Assembly (NCBI GenBank): GCA_015067825.1 | Contig: SVLQ01000002.1 | Coordinates: 1 to 64,000, forward strand | Direction of reading: 5' to 3' | DNA length: 64,000 bases | Origin: Oscillospiraceae bacterium | GTDB taxonomy: Bacteria > Bacillota > Clostridia > Oscillospirales > QAMX01 | Shown here: positions 7,877 through 16,820 of the stretch, piece by piece | Numbering within the stretch: the first letter of the stretch is position 1 | Layout of the letters: each line of letters begins with the position of its first letter | The notes under the pieces: model-generated | What the model saw: the letters and a program-made list of their open reading frames with translations, nothing else | Told to the model about the DNA's origin: nothing | Databases searched by the model: none | Made by a program: the position numbers and the translations under genes

Positions 7877-8981
7877 GGAAGCAATGGAACGTTACCGCGC
7901 CGGAACTGCCAGCGCGGAAGAGAAACAATTGGTCGAAGCGGAGCTGGAAAAACACAGTCTGATCGCCGAATATCTGGACGAACAGTGGAATGAGACCGCC
8001 GCACTTTCCATGCCGCCGGCAGAAGAGATGCGGCGCGTGCGGAAGTCGCTGCGGCGGCGAAACGGTATCGTCGTCGTAACGAGTATCGTGTTGGCGGCAG
8101 CTCTGCTGCTGGCGGTGGTTCTCGTGGGGATCCCGGCCGCAGAACGCCTTTACTGGGATCCGACGCAGCCGAGCGGCGTGCAGCCGGACAGCACGGATCT
8201 GGAACTGATGCTGGCGGCCTACGCAGAGCTCTTCTGTCCGGAGGTGAACGTGGCCGGGGTATCGGCAAACCGCATTGGTTTCGCCTGCTACGACGTGTCC
8301 CTGCGCTATTGGGATGCCAACCGGGGCGGAGATATCCGTTTTGTCGAGGGTTCGATCGAAAAGGGTCAGCTCCATTTGCCGCAGGGGACCTTACAGAACG
8401 CAGCCGTGAATATTTTTGAACGTGCGACCTATCCGTTCTATCCGGAGAAAGATTGGGCGGTAAACGTCTGTGGGCAACTGGAACAACTGCCCGAGTATAT
8501 TACCGTAACGGCTGCCGTTTCGTTCCCGGAGGATCTGTCGATGGAGGAACTGTTGGCGCTGCGATCCACGCTGCAAAACGGCGAGATCGGTTGGGTCGGC
8601 ATCCGTACCTCGGCGGAAAACGAGCAGCTGCTGCCGCTTTGCGGGATGCGGCCGTTCGCCGGCGGTACGGTATGGATGGAAGCTAACGGGGCCTATCCTT
8701 GTTTTGAACTGTCCCCGGTCAAAGTGACGGCGGAAAACTTGGAGGCCCATTTCCGCGCCCTGTTGCAGCTGTCGGCTGATCAGGTGGGGAATGACACGGG
8801 GATCGATCTGCGAGCGGCGGACGGGCAGAGCTTTTATGCGAAAGTGCTGGACTACACGGCGGAAAACGGTGTATATAGCTATGGCTGCTTCGTGTCCTGC
8901 TCGCCCGGCGCGCTGCTCGCGCTGGTCGAAAGCGGTGCGGTCTCGCAGGTGCGGATCGAAGAGCTTCGGCTCGGATTCTGA
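7866..8981 (+). CDS. Membrane-anchored putative anti-sigma factor
   Basis: 371 residues. A short acidic cytosolic N terminus (about 1-60, TFKEAMERYRAGTASAEEKQ), one membrane segment (about 68-90, IVLAAALLLAVVLVGI) and a roughly 280-residue outside domain with no motif I recognise. Position overlapping an ECF sigma gene and topology are those of anti-sigma factors that hold their sigma at the membrane. The function is inferred from context. Confidence 0.7.
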   Translation: MTFKEAMERYRAGTASAEEKQLVEAELEKHSLIAEYLDEQWNETAALSMPPAEEMRRVRKSLRRRNGIVVVTSIVLAAALLLAVVLVGIPAAERLYWDPTQPSGVQPDSTDLELMLAAYAELFCPEVNVAGVSANRIGFACYDVSLRYWDANRGGDIRFVEGSIEKGQLHLPQGTLQNAAVNIFERATYPFYPEKDWAVNVCGQLEQLPEYITVTAAVSFPEDLSMEELLALRSTLQNGEIGWVGIRTSAENEQLLPLCGMRPFAGGTVWMEANGAYPCFELSPVKVTAENLEAHFRALLQLSADQVGNDTGIDLRAADGQSFYAKVLDYTAENGVYSYGCFVSCSPGALLALVESGAVSQVRIEELRLGF

Positions 8982-9000
8982 AATACGGAAAAGAGGACAA

Positions 9001-9642
9001 ATGATGAAAAATATCCTGCTCTTAGGCGATTCCATTCGCATCGGCTACGATAAATCCGTGCAAAAGGCACTGGAGGGGAAGGCAAACGTTTTCTTCCCCG
9101 AAGATAACTGCCGTTTTGCTGCATATCTCTTTCGCCACCTCGTCGACTACCGGAAGCTTTTGCCGGAGGGTGAGACAGCCGACGTCGTCCATTGGAATGC
9201 GGGTCTGTGGGACTGCCTGCATCTGCTGGACGAAGACGTGCAGACGCCCATAGAGATCTATGAGTACTATATCGAGCGCATCTGCGTGCGCATCCGCACG
9301 CTTTTCCCGCAGGCGAAGGTGATCTTTGCCACGTCGACGAGTGTGGTGCCCGAGCAGATGGATGCGGGGTTTGCCCGCCGAAACGAGGAGATCGAGGCCT
9401 ACAACGCCGCGGCGGTCGCAATCGTCACGTGCTACGGTTTTGCCGTCAACGATCTCTACGCGATGTCGGCTGCTCTGCCAATGGAGACCCGCACCGGACC
9501 GACCCATTTCTACACCGAGGCCGGAACGGCGGCATTTACCGATGCCGTGCTCGCGCATTTGCTGCCGGCGATCGGGCTGGATTTGGCCTTGGCCGATCGC
9601 GGCGAAACCGTGATCCACACCGACGATACCGAAGGCTTCTGA
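9001..9642 (+). CDS. SGNH/GDSL-family hydrolase
   Basis: 213 residues (212 if the second ATG at 9004 is used; it is seven bases from GAGG). The block I motif LLGDSIRIGY supplies the catalytic Ser, HWNAGLWD supplies the Asn of block III, and GPTHFYTEAG near 165 supplies the catalytic His with Thr where Asp is usual. Members are esterases or lipases, often acting on acetylated sugars. There is no signal peptide. It follows the anti-sigma gene by 19 bases, so it may belong to the sigma operon. Confidence 0.82.
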   Translation: MMKNILLLGDSIRIGYDKSVQKALEGKANVFFPEDNCRFAAYLFRHLVDYRKLLPEGETADVVHWNAGLWDCLHLLDEDVQTPIEIYEYYIERICVRIRTLFPQAKVIFATSTSVVPEQMDAGFARRNEEIEAYNAAAVAIVTCYGFAVNDLYAMSAALPMETRTGPTHFYTEAGTAAFTDAVLAHLLPAIGLDLALADRGETVIHTDDTEGF

Positions 9643-9657
9643 CCGGAAAACAGAAAA

Positions 9658-9698
9658 AGCCGCCGCGGCGAAATTTCGCTGCGGCGGCTGTGTTTTTT
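9658..9698. terminator. Bidirectional terminator
   Basis: AGCCGCCGCGGCGAAA with TTTCGCTGCGGCGGCT, T-run on the plus side and A-run on the other, between convergent genes. Confidence 0.88.
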
Positions 9699-9706
9699 GC
9701 AAAAGC

Positions 9707-10726
9707 TTATGCGAAGTTGTAGTCGGGGTAGACGGTCTTGCCCTGCACGCAGGACTCGACGATCGAGATACAGGCCTGTGCGCTGCGCGCGCCTTCGTCG
9801 GCGTTGGTGAGGATCGGCTTGTTATTGGTGATCGCATCGACAAACGCGGCCATTTCGCCGTGGGCGTTGTGGTTGTTGACGTCGACAGGGATGATCTCCG
9901 GCTCTTTGGTCACGTCGTCTTCATCGACGGTGTAGAGCTTGAGATGGTCGGAGGTATTGTCGCAGATGATCGTGCCCTTTGTGCCGTAGATCAGCGTGCG
10001 CATCGTGTAGTCGCGCTTGCAGCCGGTGGAGACAAAGACCTTGCCGATGACGTTGTTGGGGAACTTCATGATGGCGATCGTCGTATCGTCGTAGGGGACG
10101 GTTGGCAGCATTTTGTGGGTGCCGTAGGCCGTGATCTCCTGCGGGTCGCCGGCGATCCAGCGCATGAGGTCGACCGCGTGGCAGCCGCCGCCGATGACGC
10201 CGTGGCGGGCCGGGTCGGCGCGCCAGACCTGCTGGTCGCTGACGATCTTGGCGTAGTCGTGGGCGTATTCGGATTCGAGGAAGAAGATCTCGCCGATTTT
10301 GCCTTCGTCGATCAGTTCTTTGGCTTTGACGAAGCCGGGCGTGAAACGGCAGATCTGGCCGACCATGAAGCGGGCGGAGCTTTCCTTTTCGGCTTTGCAA
10401 ATCGCGCAGATATCCTCGCGGTTCAGTGCCAGCGGTTTTTCGCAGAGCACGCTGATACCGGCTTCCAAGAATTCCACGCTCACCTGACGGTGCAGCTGGT
10501 CGGGGATCGCGACCGTAACACCGTCGAGTCCGATGTTCATCAGATCTTTATAGTTGGTGAAGCGTTTTTCGGCGGGAATGCCGTAGTGCTCGCCCCAGTA
10601 ATTGAGGCGTTCTTCGTCGATATCGCAGATCGCGCCGATCTCAACGCCGTTGCTCTGCGCGCCTTCGAGGTGGGCGCGGCCGAACATCAGGCCGATGATA
10701 CCAACGACAAATTTTTTCTTTTCCAT
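9707..10726 (-). CDS. Gfo/Idh/MocA-family oxidoreductase
   Basis: 339 residues. An N-terminal Rossmann fold starts VVGIIGLMFGRAHLEGA, and SVLCEKPLALN near 100 is the EKP motif of the family; GGGCHAVDLMRWIAG near 180 carries the substrate-side His. These enzymes oxidise or reduce sugars and cyclitols with NAD(P). The start at 10726 has GGAGG before it; the open frame extends further upstream without a ribosome site. Divergent from the GH78 gene, which suggests sugar metabolism linked to it. Confidence 0.9.
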   Translation of the reverse strand: MEKKKFVVGIIGLMFGRAHLEGAQSNGVEIGAICDIDEERLNYWGEHYGIPAEKRFTNYKDLMNIGLDGVTVAIPDQLHRQVSVEFLEAGISVLCEKPLALNREDICAICKAEKESSARFMVGQICRFTPGFVKAKELIDEGKIGEIFFLESEYAHDYAKIVSDQQVWRADPARHGVIGGGCHAVDLMRWIAGDPQEITAYGTHKMLPTVPYDDTTIAIMKFPNNVIGKVFVSTGCKRDYTMRTLIYGTKGTIICDNTSDHLKLYTVDEDDVTKEPEIIPVDVNNHNAHGEMAAFVDAITNNKPILTNADEGARSAQACISIVESCVQGKTVYPDYNFA

Positions 10727-10796
10727 AGAAATCCTCCGTGCTGTTCCGCAAATTTGATTCGGCCGGTATGCGCCGTGCCGACTTATTTTCTTTTTC

Positions 10797-10825
10797 ATTA
10801 TAGCAAAATTAACAGGTGTTTGCAA
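10797..10825 (-). promoter_or_regulatory. Promoter of the Gfo/Idh gene
   Basis: Minus strand TTGCAA (10820-10825), 17-base spacer, TATAAT (10797-10802). Confidence 0.75.
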
Positions 10826-10920
10826 GGGGTAAACCATGAAAAACAAGCCGGCATACATCCAAAAGCGTTCATCCAATGCGTTTTTTGCCGACGAGCGTAC
10901 AATTTCCGGCAGCTTTAGGA

Positions 10921-10949
10921 TTGCGTGCTTCGGAGAGATATGCTATAAT
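10921..10949 (+). promoter_or_regulatory. Promoter of the GH78 operon
   Basis: TTGCGT (10921-10926), 17-base spacer, TATAAT (10944-10949), 50 bases before the GH78 start. The 270-base divergent gap holds only these two promoters. Confidence 0.7.
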
Positions 10950-10998
10950 ATCCGTAACAGAGACCGAAAAATCCATCCGGAAAGGGTTTGAATGACCG

Positions 10999-13254
10999 AT
11001 GACCTTTATCAAAGCGACCGAAACCTTCAACACCTTCGACGCGGCCGTTGCCGCTCCGTACCTGCGCAAGAGCATCGTTCTCACCGCCGAAACCAAAGCG
11101 ACCGTCCGCATTGCCGCCTGCGGCTTTTACGAGTTTTGGCTCAACGGCAAGCGCCTGACCAAAGGTCTGCTCGCCCCCTACATCAGCAACACCGACCACT
11201 ACGTTTACTACGACGAATACGACGTGACGCTCTCTGCCGGCGAAAACGTGATCGGCCTTTTGCTCGGCAACGGCTTCCAGAATAACCCCGGTGGCTACAT
11301 CTGGGACTTCGACCAGTCGCCCTTCCGCAGCGCGCCGATGGTCGCGGTCGCGGTCAGCGCGGCCGACGGCAGCCTGCTCTGCGAGAGCGATGCGAGCTGG
11401 AAAACGGCCGCCTCGCCGATCACCGCCGACGATTACCGTTTCGGCGAACAGTACGATGCCCGCCGCGAGATCCCGGGCTGGAACCTCCCCGGCTTCGACG
11501 ATTCCGCGTGGTCAAACGCCATCGTCGGCGCACAGCCCAAGGGCGAGGTGCGCAAGTGCGAGGCGGATCCGATCCTGCCCGCCGCAGAGCGCAAGCCCGT
11601 GGCGATCGTCCCCTTTGAGGGCGGCTACATCTACGACTTCGGCGTCTGCGATGCCGGTGTCTGCCGTCTGACGATCAACGGTACGGCCGGACAGACCGTC
11701 ACGATGCAGCACGCCGACTGGTTTGACGGCAAGAAATTCTACCTTGAAAACGTCTGGTTCGTCCGCGAGCATTGGGAACGCGACAAGAAAATCGTCAACA
11801 AGGATTTCTATACCTGCAAAGGTGGTGCGACCGAGGTCTACCAGCCGACGTTTACCTACCACGGTTTCCGCTTCGTTTTCGTCGAAGGCATTACCGCCGA
11901 ACAGGCGACACCGGAGCTTTTGACCTACGTGGTGCTCCACTCCGATCTCCATTCCCGCGGCGATTTTGTCTGCTCGGACGAAACGGCCAACAAGCTGCAG
12001 GAGCTGACCCGCCGCAGCGACCTCTCCAACTTCCACTACTTCCCGACCGACTGCCCGCAGCGCGAGAAAAACGGTTGGACGGCCGACGCCGCGCTTTCGA
12101 GCGAGCACCTTCTCCTAAACTTCAACCCCGAACGCAGCTACCGCCAGTGGCTCGCCAACATCTGCGCCGCGCAGGACGAGCGCGGTGCGCTGCCCGGTAT
12201 CGTGCCGACCGGCGGCTGGGGTTTTGCCTGGGGCAACGGCCCGGCATGGGACAGCGTGCTCGCCTACCTGCCGTACTTTGTCTACCGCTACCGCGGCACG
12301 ACCGACATGATCGTCGAAGCTGCCGACGCGTTTGAAAAATACCTGCGCTATCTTCTCACGCGCGTGGACGAAAAGGGTCTGATGCACATCGGACTGGGCG
12401 ACTGGTGCCATGCCAACCGCCGCGGTCCGAAAGCGCCGCTGGAGCTGACCGACACCGTGATGTGCAAGGACATCGCCGACAAGATGGCGGTGATGTTCGA
12501 CGCGGTCGGCATGAGCGAGCGCGCGGCATTCGCACGTGAATGCTCGGCGGCCTACAAACAGGCGATCCGCACGCATCTGATCGACTTTGCGACGATGACC
12601 GTCGCCGGAGACTGCCAGACCTCGCAGGCGATGTGCATTTTCTACGGCATCGTCGAGGGTGATGAGGCTGACCGTGCGTTTGCCCGCCTGCTTGATTTCA
12701 TCCGCGAAGCCGACGACCACCTCGACGTAGGCGTTTTGGGCGGAAGAGTGCTCTTCCACGTGCTCACGGCCTACGGCGAAAGCGACCTCGCCTACAAGAT
12801 GATCGTCCGCCCCGACTTCCCCTCCTACGGCAACTGGCTCGAACTCGGCGCGACCACGCTCTGGGAAGGCTTCTGGCCGCAGCGCACCGACGAAAACGGC
12901 AAGCAGTTTATCGAAGGCCTGAGCTCGATGAACCACCATTTCTGGGGCGACATCAGCGCATGGTTTATCAAGTGCATCGCCGGTATCTGCGTAAACCCGC
13001 AGGTTTCTGACGCGAACGAACTGACGATCGCGCCGTCGTTTATCGCCGTACTCGACTGGGCCGAAGGCTGGCACTTTGCACCGGCCGGCAAGATCACGTC
13101 GGCATGGAAGCGTGAAAACGGTGCCGTCACGCTCAAGCTCGGGATTCCCGCAGCCATGCACGCGACGGCTAAGTTGCCGCAGGGCTACGCATTTGCCGAC
13201 GGATCGACCGAAAAAGCGGTCGTCAGCGGCATCTACGAGATCCGCGCCCTGTAA
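10999..13254 (+). CDS. Alpha-L-rhamnosidase, GH78 family
   Basis: 751 residues. N-terminal beta-sandwich domains (FYEFWLNGKRLTKG, YDEYDVT, FDDSAWSNA) precede an (alpha/alpha)6 barrel bearing the GH78 signature STDCPQREKNGWTADAAL near 352-369, which contains acidic catalytic residues. TTLWEGFWPQ and SMNHHFWGD are also typical. GH78 enzymes release L-rhamnose from plant pectin (rhamnogalacturonan) or glycosides. No signal peptide, so it probably acts inside the cell. A hairpin (13273-13324) separates it from the GH20 gene and may reduce expression downstream. Confidence 0.93.
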   Translation: MTFIKATETFNTFDAAVAAPYLRKSIVLTAETKATVRIAACGFYEFWLNGKRLTKGLLAPYISNTDHYVYYDEYDVTLSAGENVIGLLLGNGFQNNPGGYIWDFDQSPFRSAPMVAVAVSAADGSLLCESDASWKTAASPITADDYRFGEQYDARREIPGWNLPGFDDSAWSNAIVGAQPKGEVRKCEADPILPAAERKPVAIVPFEGGYIYDFGVCDAGVCRLTINGTAGQTVTMQHADWFDGKKFYLENVWFVREHWERDKKIVNKDFYTCKGGATEVYQPTFTYHGFRFVFVEGITAEQATPELLTYVVLHSDLHSRGDFVCSDETANKLQELTRRSDLSNFHYFPTDCPQREKNGWTADAALSSEHLLLNFNPERSYRQWLANICAAQDERGALPGIVPTGGWGFAWGNGPAWDSVLAYLPYFVYRYRGTTDMIVEAADAFEKYLRYLLTRVDEKGLMHIGLGDWCHANRRGPKAPLELTDTVMCKDIADKMAVMFDAVGMSERAAFARECSAAYKQAIRTHLIDFATMTVAGDCQTSQAMCIFYGIVEGDEADRAFARLLDFIREADDHLDVGVLGGRVLFHVLTAYGESDLAYKMIVRPDFPSYGNWLELGATTLWEGFWPQRTDENGKQFIEGLSSMNHHFWGDISAWFIKCIAGICVNPQVSDANELTIAPSFIAVLDWAEGWHFAPAGKITSAWKRENGAVTLKLGIPAAMHATAKLPQGYAFADGSTEKAVVSGIYEIRAL

Positions 13255-13272
13255 ATAACATTCAATTCCAAG

Positions 13273-13327
13273 CGGAGAGCAGAGACCGAATATGGGCGAG
13301 ACCATGCGGCGCTGCTCTCCGTTTTGG
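13273..13327 (+). terminator. Hairpin between GH78 and GH20 genes
   Basis: CGGAGAGCAG (13273-13282) pairs with CTGCTCTCCG (13312-13321), then TTTT. The loop is long. It may terminate or attenuate. Confidence 0.55.
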
Positions 13328-13348
13328 CTCTTTGGGGAGTGTTGAGCG

Positions 13349-15691
13349 ATGATCGGAGTTTTGAATAATCTCTTACAAAATCTTTCTCTCCGCTGCACCA
13401 AAAAAGGGTCGGCCGCCCCGTTGCACCCAAATATCGGCGGTGACCCGCTCAAAGGCGAGCGATTGCTCGTTTCCTGGACCGAGCTGAACACGGGCGGCGC
13501 ATGGTTGCACCTTTCGTTTGCACCCGCCTGCTTTGTGGCCGCGGTGTGCCTGCGGTTGGGCGAGGCAGCCGTACCGACGGCCGTGACGGTCTGGGACGAT
13601 ACCCATACGCGCTGTTTTACCGCTTACCGCGGCGAGACCGGCAAACCGATCGCAGAACGCGCACTCGTTCTGCCGGTTTCGGCAGAGACATCCTCGCTGC
13701 TCGTCGAGATCGACAGCGACCTCGACGACCTCGATCTGCTCTCGCTGGAGCTCTTCGGCGCGACCGACGACGGGATCGACGTATTCCCCTCGCCGCGCAC
13801 CTTCGTCCCCGCCGACGGTGTGTGCTCCCTCTCTTCGCTCAAAACGATCGCCTGCTGCACGCCCGACGAGCTCCGTGCGGGCAAGATCCTCGCCGAAAAG
13901 CTCGGAGAACTCGGCTCTGCGCCCGCGCTCACCGCCGAAAACGGCAATATTGCGTTGATCACCGACGAATCGATCGCCGAAAACGGGTTTCGGCTGACGG
14001 TTTCGGAGCGGTCGGTCACGATCGCCGCAAGTGACCTGCGCGGCATGGTCATGGGCGCGGAGACGCTCTGCAAGCTCGTAAAAAACGGCAGCCTCCCTTG
14101 CGGTTCCATCGACGATGCCCCTGCCCACGCCTTCCGCGGCGTCCATCTTTACCTGCCGTCCGTGGCGGAGATGGGGTTTGCCAAACGGCTCGTCAAGTAT
14201 CTGCTTTCGCCCTTGGGCTACAACGCCGTGATTTTGGAGATCGCCGGAGCGATGCAGTTTGATTCGCATCCGGAGGTGAATGTAGCCGTGCAGACCGCGC
14301 TCGCAAAAGCCCGGGCCGGCGAATGGCCGTCGTTTCCGCACGGCGGGGTCGGCGGCGGAACGGTCGTCCCCAAGGCCGCCGTGCGCGATTTCTGCGATTA
14401 CATCCGCAGCTTCGGAATCGACGTAATCCCCGAGATCCAGAGCCTCGGCCACGTGCAGTTTTTGACGCTCGCGTATCCCGAGATCGCCGAGCGTGCCGCC
14501 GATGCCGTTCCCGTTGCCCCCGACGACGAACGTGCGGCCGATATCCCACCCGATGCCTTTTACGCCCATTCCTTCTGCCCCTCTGATCCGCGCTCTTATG
14601 AACTGCTTTTTGACCTTGCCGACGAGATCATCGAAACGGTCGCGCCCCAAAAATACGTCCATATGGGCCACGATGAGGTTTACCAGATCGGCCTCTGCCC
14701 GCGCTGCAGTCAAAAAGACCCTGCCGACATTTTCGCCGAGGATCTTTGCCGCCTGCACGCCTATCTCGCGCAAAAAGGGCTGAAGATGATGATTTGGGCC
14801 GATATGCTGCAGGCCAACAGCCCCTACAAAACCGTGGCCGCGCTCCAAAAGATCCCCAAGGATATTTTCCTGCTCGACTTCATCTGGTATTTCCACCCCG
14901 ACCGCGATATCGAAGATGCGCTTCTGCCCGCTGGGCTTCCGGTTGCGTTCGGCAATCTCTACTCCAGCCATTTTCCGCGGTTTTCTTCCCGCGTGGCCAA
15001 GCCCGGGATTATCGGTGGACAGATCTCGATGTGGGCTCCGACGGCGCTTGCGCCGCTTGCCCGCGACGGCAAGCTCTACGATATCTGCTACACCGCCGAA
15101 ATGCTTTGGGCGGAGCACTACGCCGAAGAAGCGCGCACGGCCTATGATGCGGCAATCTCCGTCCGTATTCCGCGCCTGCGCGAACAATTGGAAGACCGCC
15201 GCTACCCGTCTCTCGCGCCAAATCCTGCCCGGCAGACCGTTTGGCTGCGCGAACAGCCGACCGTCCCTGCCGACGGCACACTTTGTTCCTTCTCAGGCTG
15301 TGCCCAAAGCCTGATCTTTACCCACACCGCGCTCGGCGAGCTGCGGCGCGTGCCGTGGAGCACCCCGACTGTGCTCGCACGTTACACCGTTGCCTACGCC
15401 GACGGCAGCGAGTGCGACGTGCCGATCGCTTACGGCGCGACCGTCGGTTTCTTTGGGCGGCGCAAAAACGCGCCGATGGCAGGGATGTACCATCGCCACA
15501 CCGGCTACATGGGCACGACGTGGCACACCGATGAAGTGCTGCTTGAAACCGCCGACGGCAGCCGGAAAACGCTCTTTCGCTACGAATGGATCAACCCGAA
15601 GCCCGATATCCCGATCTCTCGGATTCATTATACCGCCGAGCCCGACGCGCTTGCAGCCGTGGCGGTGCAGAAAATTGCCGCGGTTTTGTGA
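13349..15691 (+). CDS. GH20-like beta-N-acetylhexosaminidase
   Basis: 780 residues. An N-terminal region (1-150) of uncertain fold, a GH20b-like domain (about 155-245), then a TIM barrel from FRGVHLYLPSVAEMG. The catalytic pair is in HMGHDEVYQIG (Asp-Glu) near 437-447, preceded by VIPEIQSLGHVQFL. Such enzymes release N-acetylhexosamines by substrate-assisted catalysis. The C-terminal 180 residues (after about 600) look like a further beta domain. GGGGAG lies nine bases before the ATG. No signal peptide. Confidence 0.85.
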   Translation: MIGVLNNLLQNLSLRCTKKGSAAPLHPNIGGDPLKGERLLVSWTELNTGGAWLHLSFAPACFVAAVCLRLGEAAVPTAVTVWDDTHTRCFTAYRGETGKPIAERALVLPVSAETSSLLVEIDSDLDDLDLLSLELFGATDDGIDVFPSPRTFVPADGVCSLSSLKTIACCTPDELRAGKILAEKLGELGSAPALTAENGNIALITDESIAENGFRLTVSERSVTIAASDLRGMVMGAETLCKLVKNGSLPCGSIDDAPAHAFRGVHLYLPSVAEMGFAKRLVKYLLSPLGYNAVILEIAGAMQFDSHPEVNVAVQTALAKARAGEWPSFPHGGVGGGTVVPKAAVRDFCDYIRSFGIDVIPEIQSLGHVQFLTLAYPEIAERAADAVPVAPDDERAADIPPDAFYAHSFCPSDPRSYELLFDLADEIIETVAPQKYVHMGHDEVYQIGLCPRCSQKDPADIFAEDLCRLHAYLAQKGLKMMIWADMLQANSPYKTVAALQKIPKDIFLLDFIWYFHPDRDIEDALLPAGLPVAFGNLYSSHFPRFSSRVAKPGIIGGQISMWAPTALAPLARDGKLYDICYTAEMLWAEHYAEEARTAYDAAISVRIPRLREQLEDRRYPSLAPNPARQTVWLREQPTVPADGTLCSFSGCAQSLIFTHTALGELRRVPWSTPTVLARYTVAYADGSECDVPIAYGATVGFFGRRKNAPMAGMYHRHTGYMGTTWHTDEVLLETADGSRKTLFRYEWINPKPDIPISRIHYTAEPDALAAVAVQKIAAVL

Positions 15692-15732
15692 CACTTGCCG
15701 GACGAATCGATTGCCATAAAAGGAGAATCGCC

Positions 15733-16794
15733 ATGACTTCTTACGAACGATTCAAGAGAATGTACGAACACAAAGAAGCCGACCGCGTTCCGATCATCGA
15801 CAGTCCGTGGAACGGCACGATCGCCCGTTGGCGCCGCGAAGGTATGCCCCAAAACGCGGACTGGTGCGACTACTTCGACGTCGATAAAACCGCCTCGATC
15901 GGCGTTGACATCACGCCGCGCTTTGAAGAAAAGGTCCTCGAAGAAACCGACCGTTACCGCATCATCACGACCAACTGGGGCGTGACGATGAAGCAATTTA
16001 AGGAAGAAGATTCGACACCGCAGATGCTTGATTTCAAGGTCACGACTGCGGAGGCTTGGGAACAGGCGAAAGCGCGGATGACCACCGGCGACGACCGTAT
16101 CAACTGGGAGCACCTGCGCCGCAATTTTGAGCATTGGCGCGCCGAAGGTCGGTGGATCACCGCCGGGTTCTGGTTCGGTTTCGACGTGACGCATTCGTGG
16201 ATGATGGGAACGGAGACCACGCTGATCGCGATGCTTGAGGAGCCGGAGCTGGTGACCGACATCTTCGACACCTACCTTTCCCGCTGCGAAACACTCTTCG
16301 GGCGCATCTGGGATGCGGGTTTCCACTTCGACGAGGTCAACTGGCCCGACGACATGGGCTACAAAGGCACGACCTTTTTCTCGCCGGCGATGTACCGCGA
16401 GCTTTTGAAGCCTTACCACAAGCGCGCCGTCGATTGGGCGCACGAGCGCGGCATCTACGCCCGTCTGCACTCCTGCGGCGACATCACCACGCTGCTTCCT
16501 GACATCGTCGATACCGGCGTCGACGCGGTCAACCCGCTTGAGGTCAAGGCCGGCGTCGATACGCTGGCGGTCAAGCGCGAATACGGCGACAGGATCGTGC
16601 TCCACGGCGGCATCAACGCGGCAAAATGGAACGATACCGAGGCAATCCTCGCCGAAATCGAAGAAAAACTCCCGGTTTTGAAGCAAAACGGCGGCTACAT
16701 CTTCTCGTCCGACCACTCGATCCCCAACGACGTTTCGCTCGAAGCGATGCAGCGCATCACAGCCGCAGCCAAACGCTTCGGCTCATACTCATAA
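15733..16794 (+). CDS. URO-D-like (MtaA/CmuA-type) protein
   Basis: 353 residues of the uroporphyrinogen-decarboxylase superfamily. It starts MTSYERFKRMYEHKEADRVP and has a LHSCGDITTLLPDIVDTG segment, in which His-x-Cys matches two zinc ligands of corrinoid-dependent methyltransferases such as MtaA. The third Cys of those enzymes is absent; the place reads FSSDHSIP. No heme genes are near, and it sits between GH20 and GH39 genes, so a role in sugar or methyl metabolism is more likely than heme synthesis. AGGAGA lies six bases before the ATG. Substrate unknown. Confidence 0.8.
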   Translation: MTSYERFKRMYEHKEADRVPIIDSPWNGTIARWRREGMPQNADWCDYFDVDKTASIGVDITPRFEEKVLEETDRYRIITTNWGVTMKQFKEEDSTPQMLDFKVTTAEAWEQAKARMTTGDDRINWEHLRRNFEHWRAEGRWITAGFWFGFDVTHSWMMGTETTLIAMLEEPELVTDIFDTYLSRCETLFGRIWDAGFHFDEVNWPDDMGYKGTTFFSPAMYRELLKPYHKRAVDWAHERGIYARLHSCGDITTLLPDIVDTGVDAVNPLEVKAGVDTLAVKREYGDRIVLHGGINAAKWNDTEAILAEIEEKLPVLKQNGGYIFSSDHSIPNDVSLEAMQRITAAAKRFGSYS

Positions 16795-16820
16795 AATATT
16801 GACACACAGGAGGTAACACA

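Noticed and set aside
10992..11285. Plus-strand frame starting at the first ATG before GH78
   Set aside because: It starts seven bases earlier in another frame, lacks motifs and ends inside the GH78 gene.
13373..15187. 604-codon minus-strand open frame opposite the GH20 gene
   Set aside because: Shadow of a GC-rich gene; the plus-strand frame has clear GH20 catalytic motifs.
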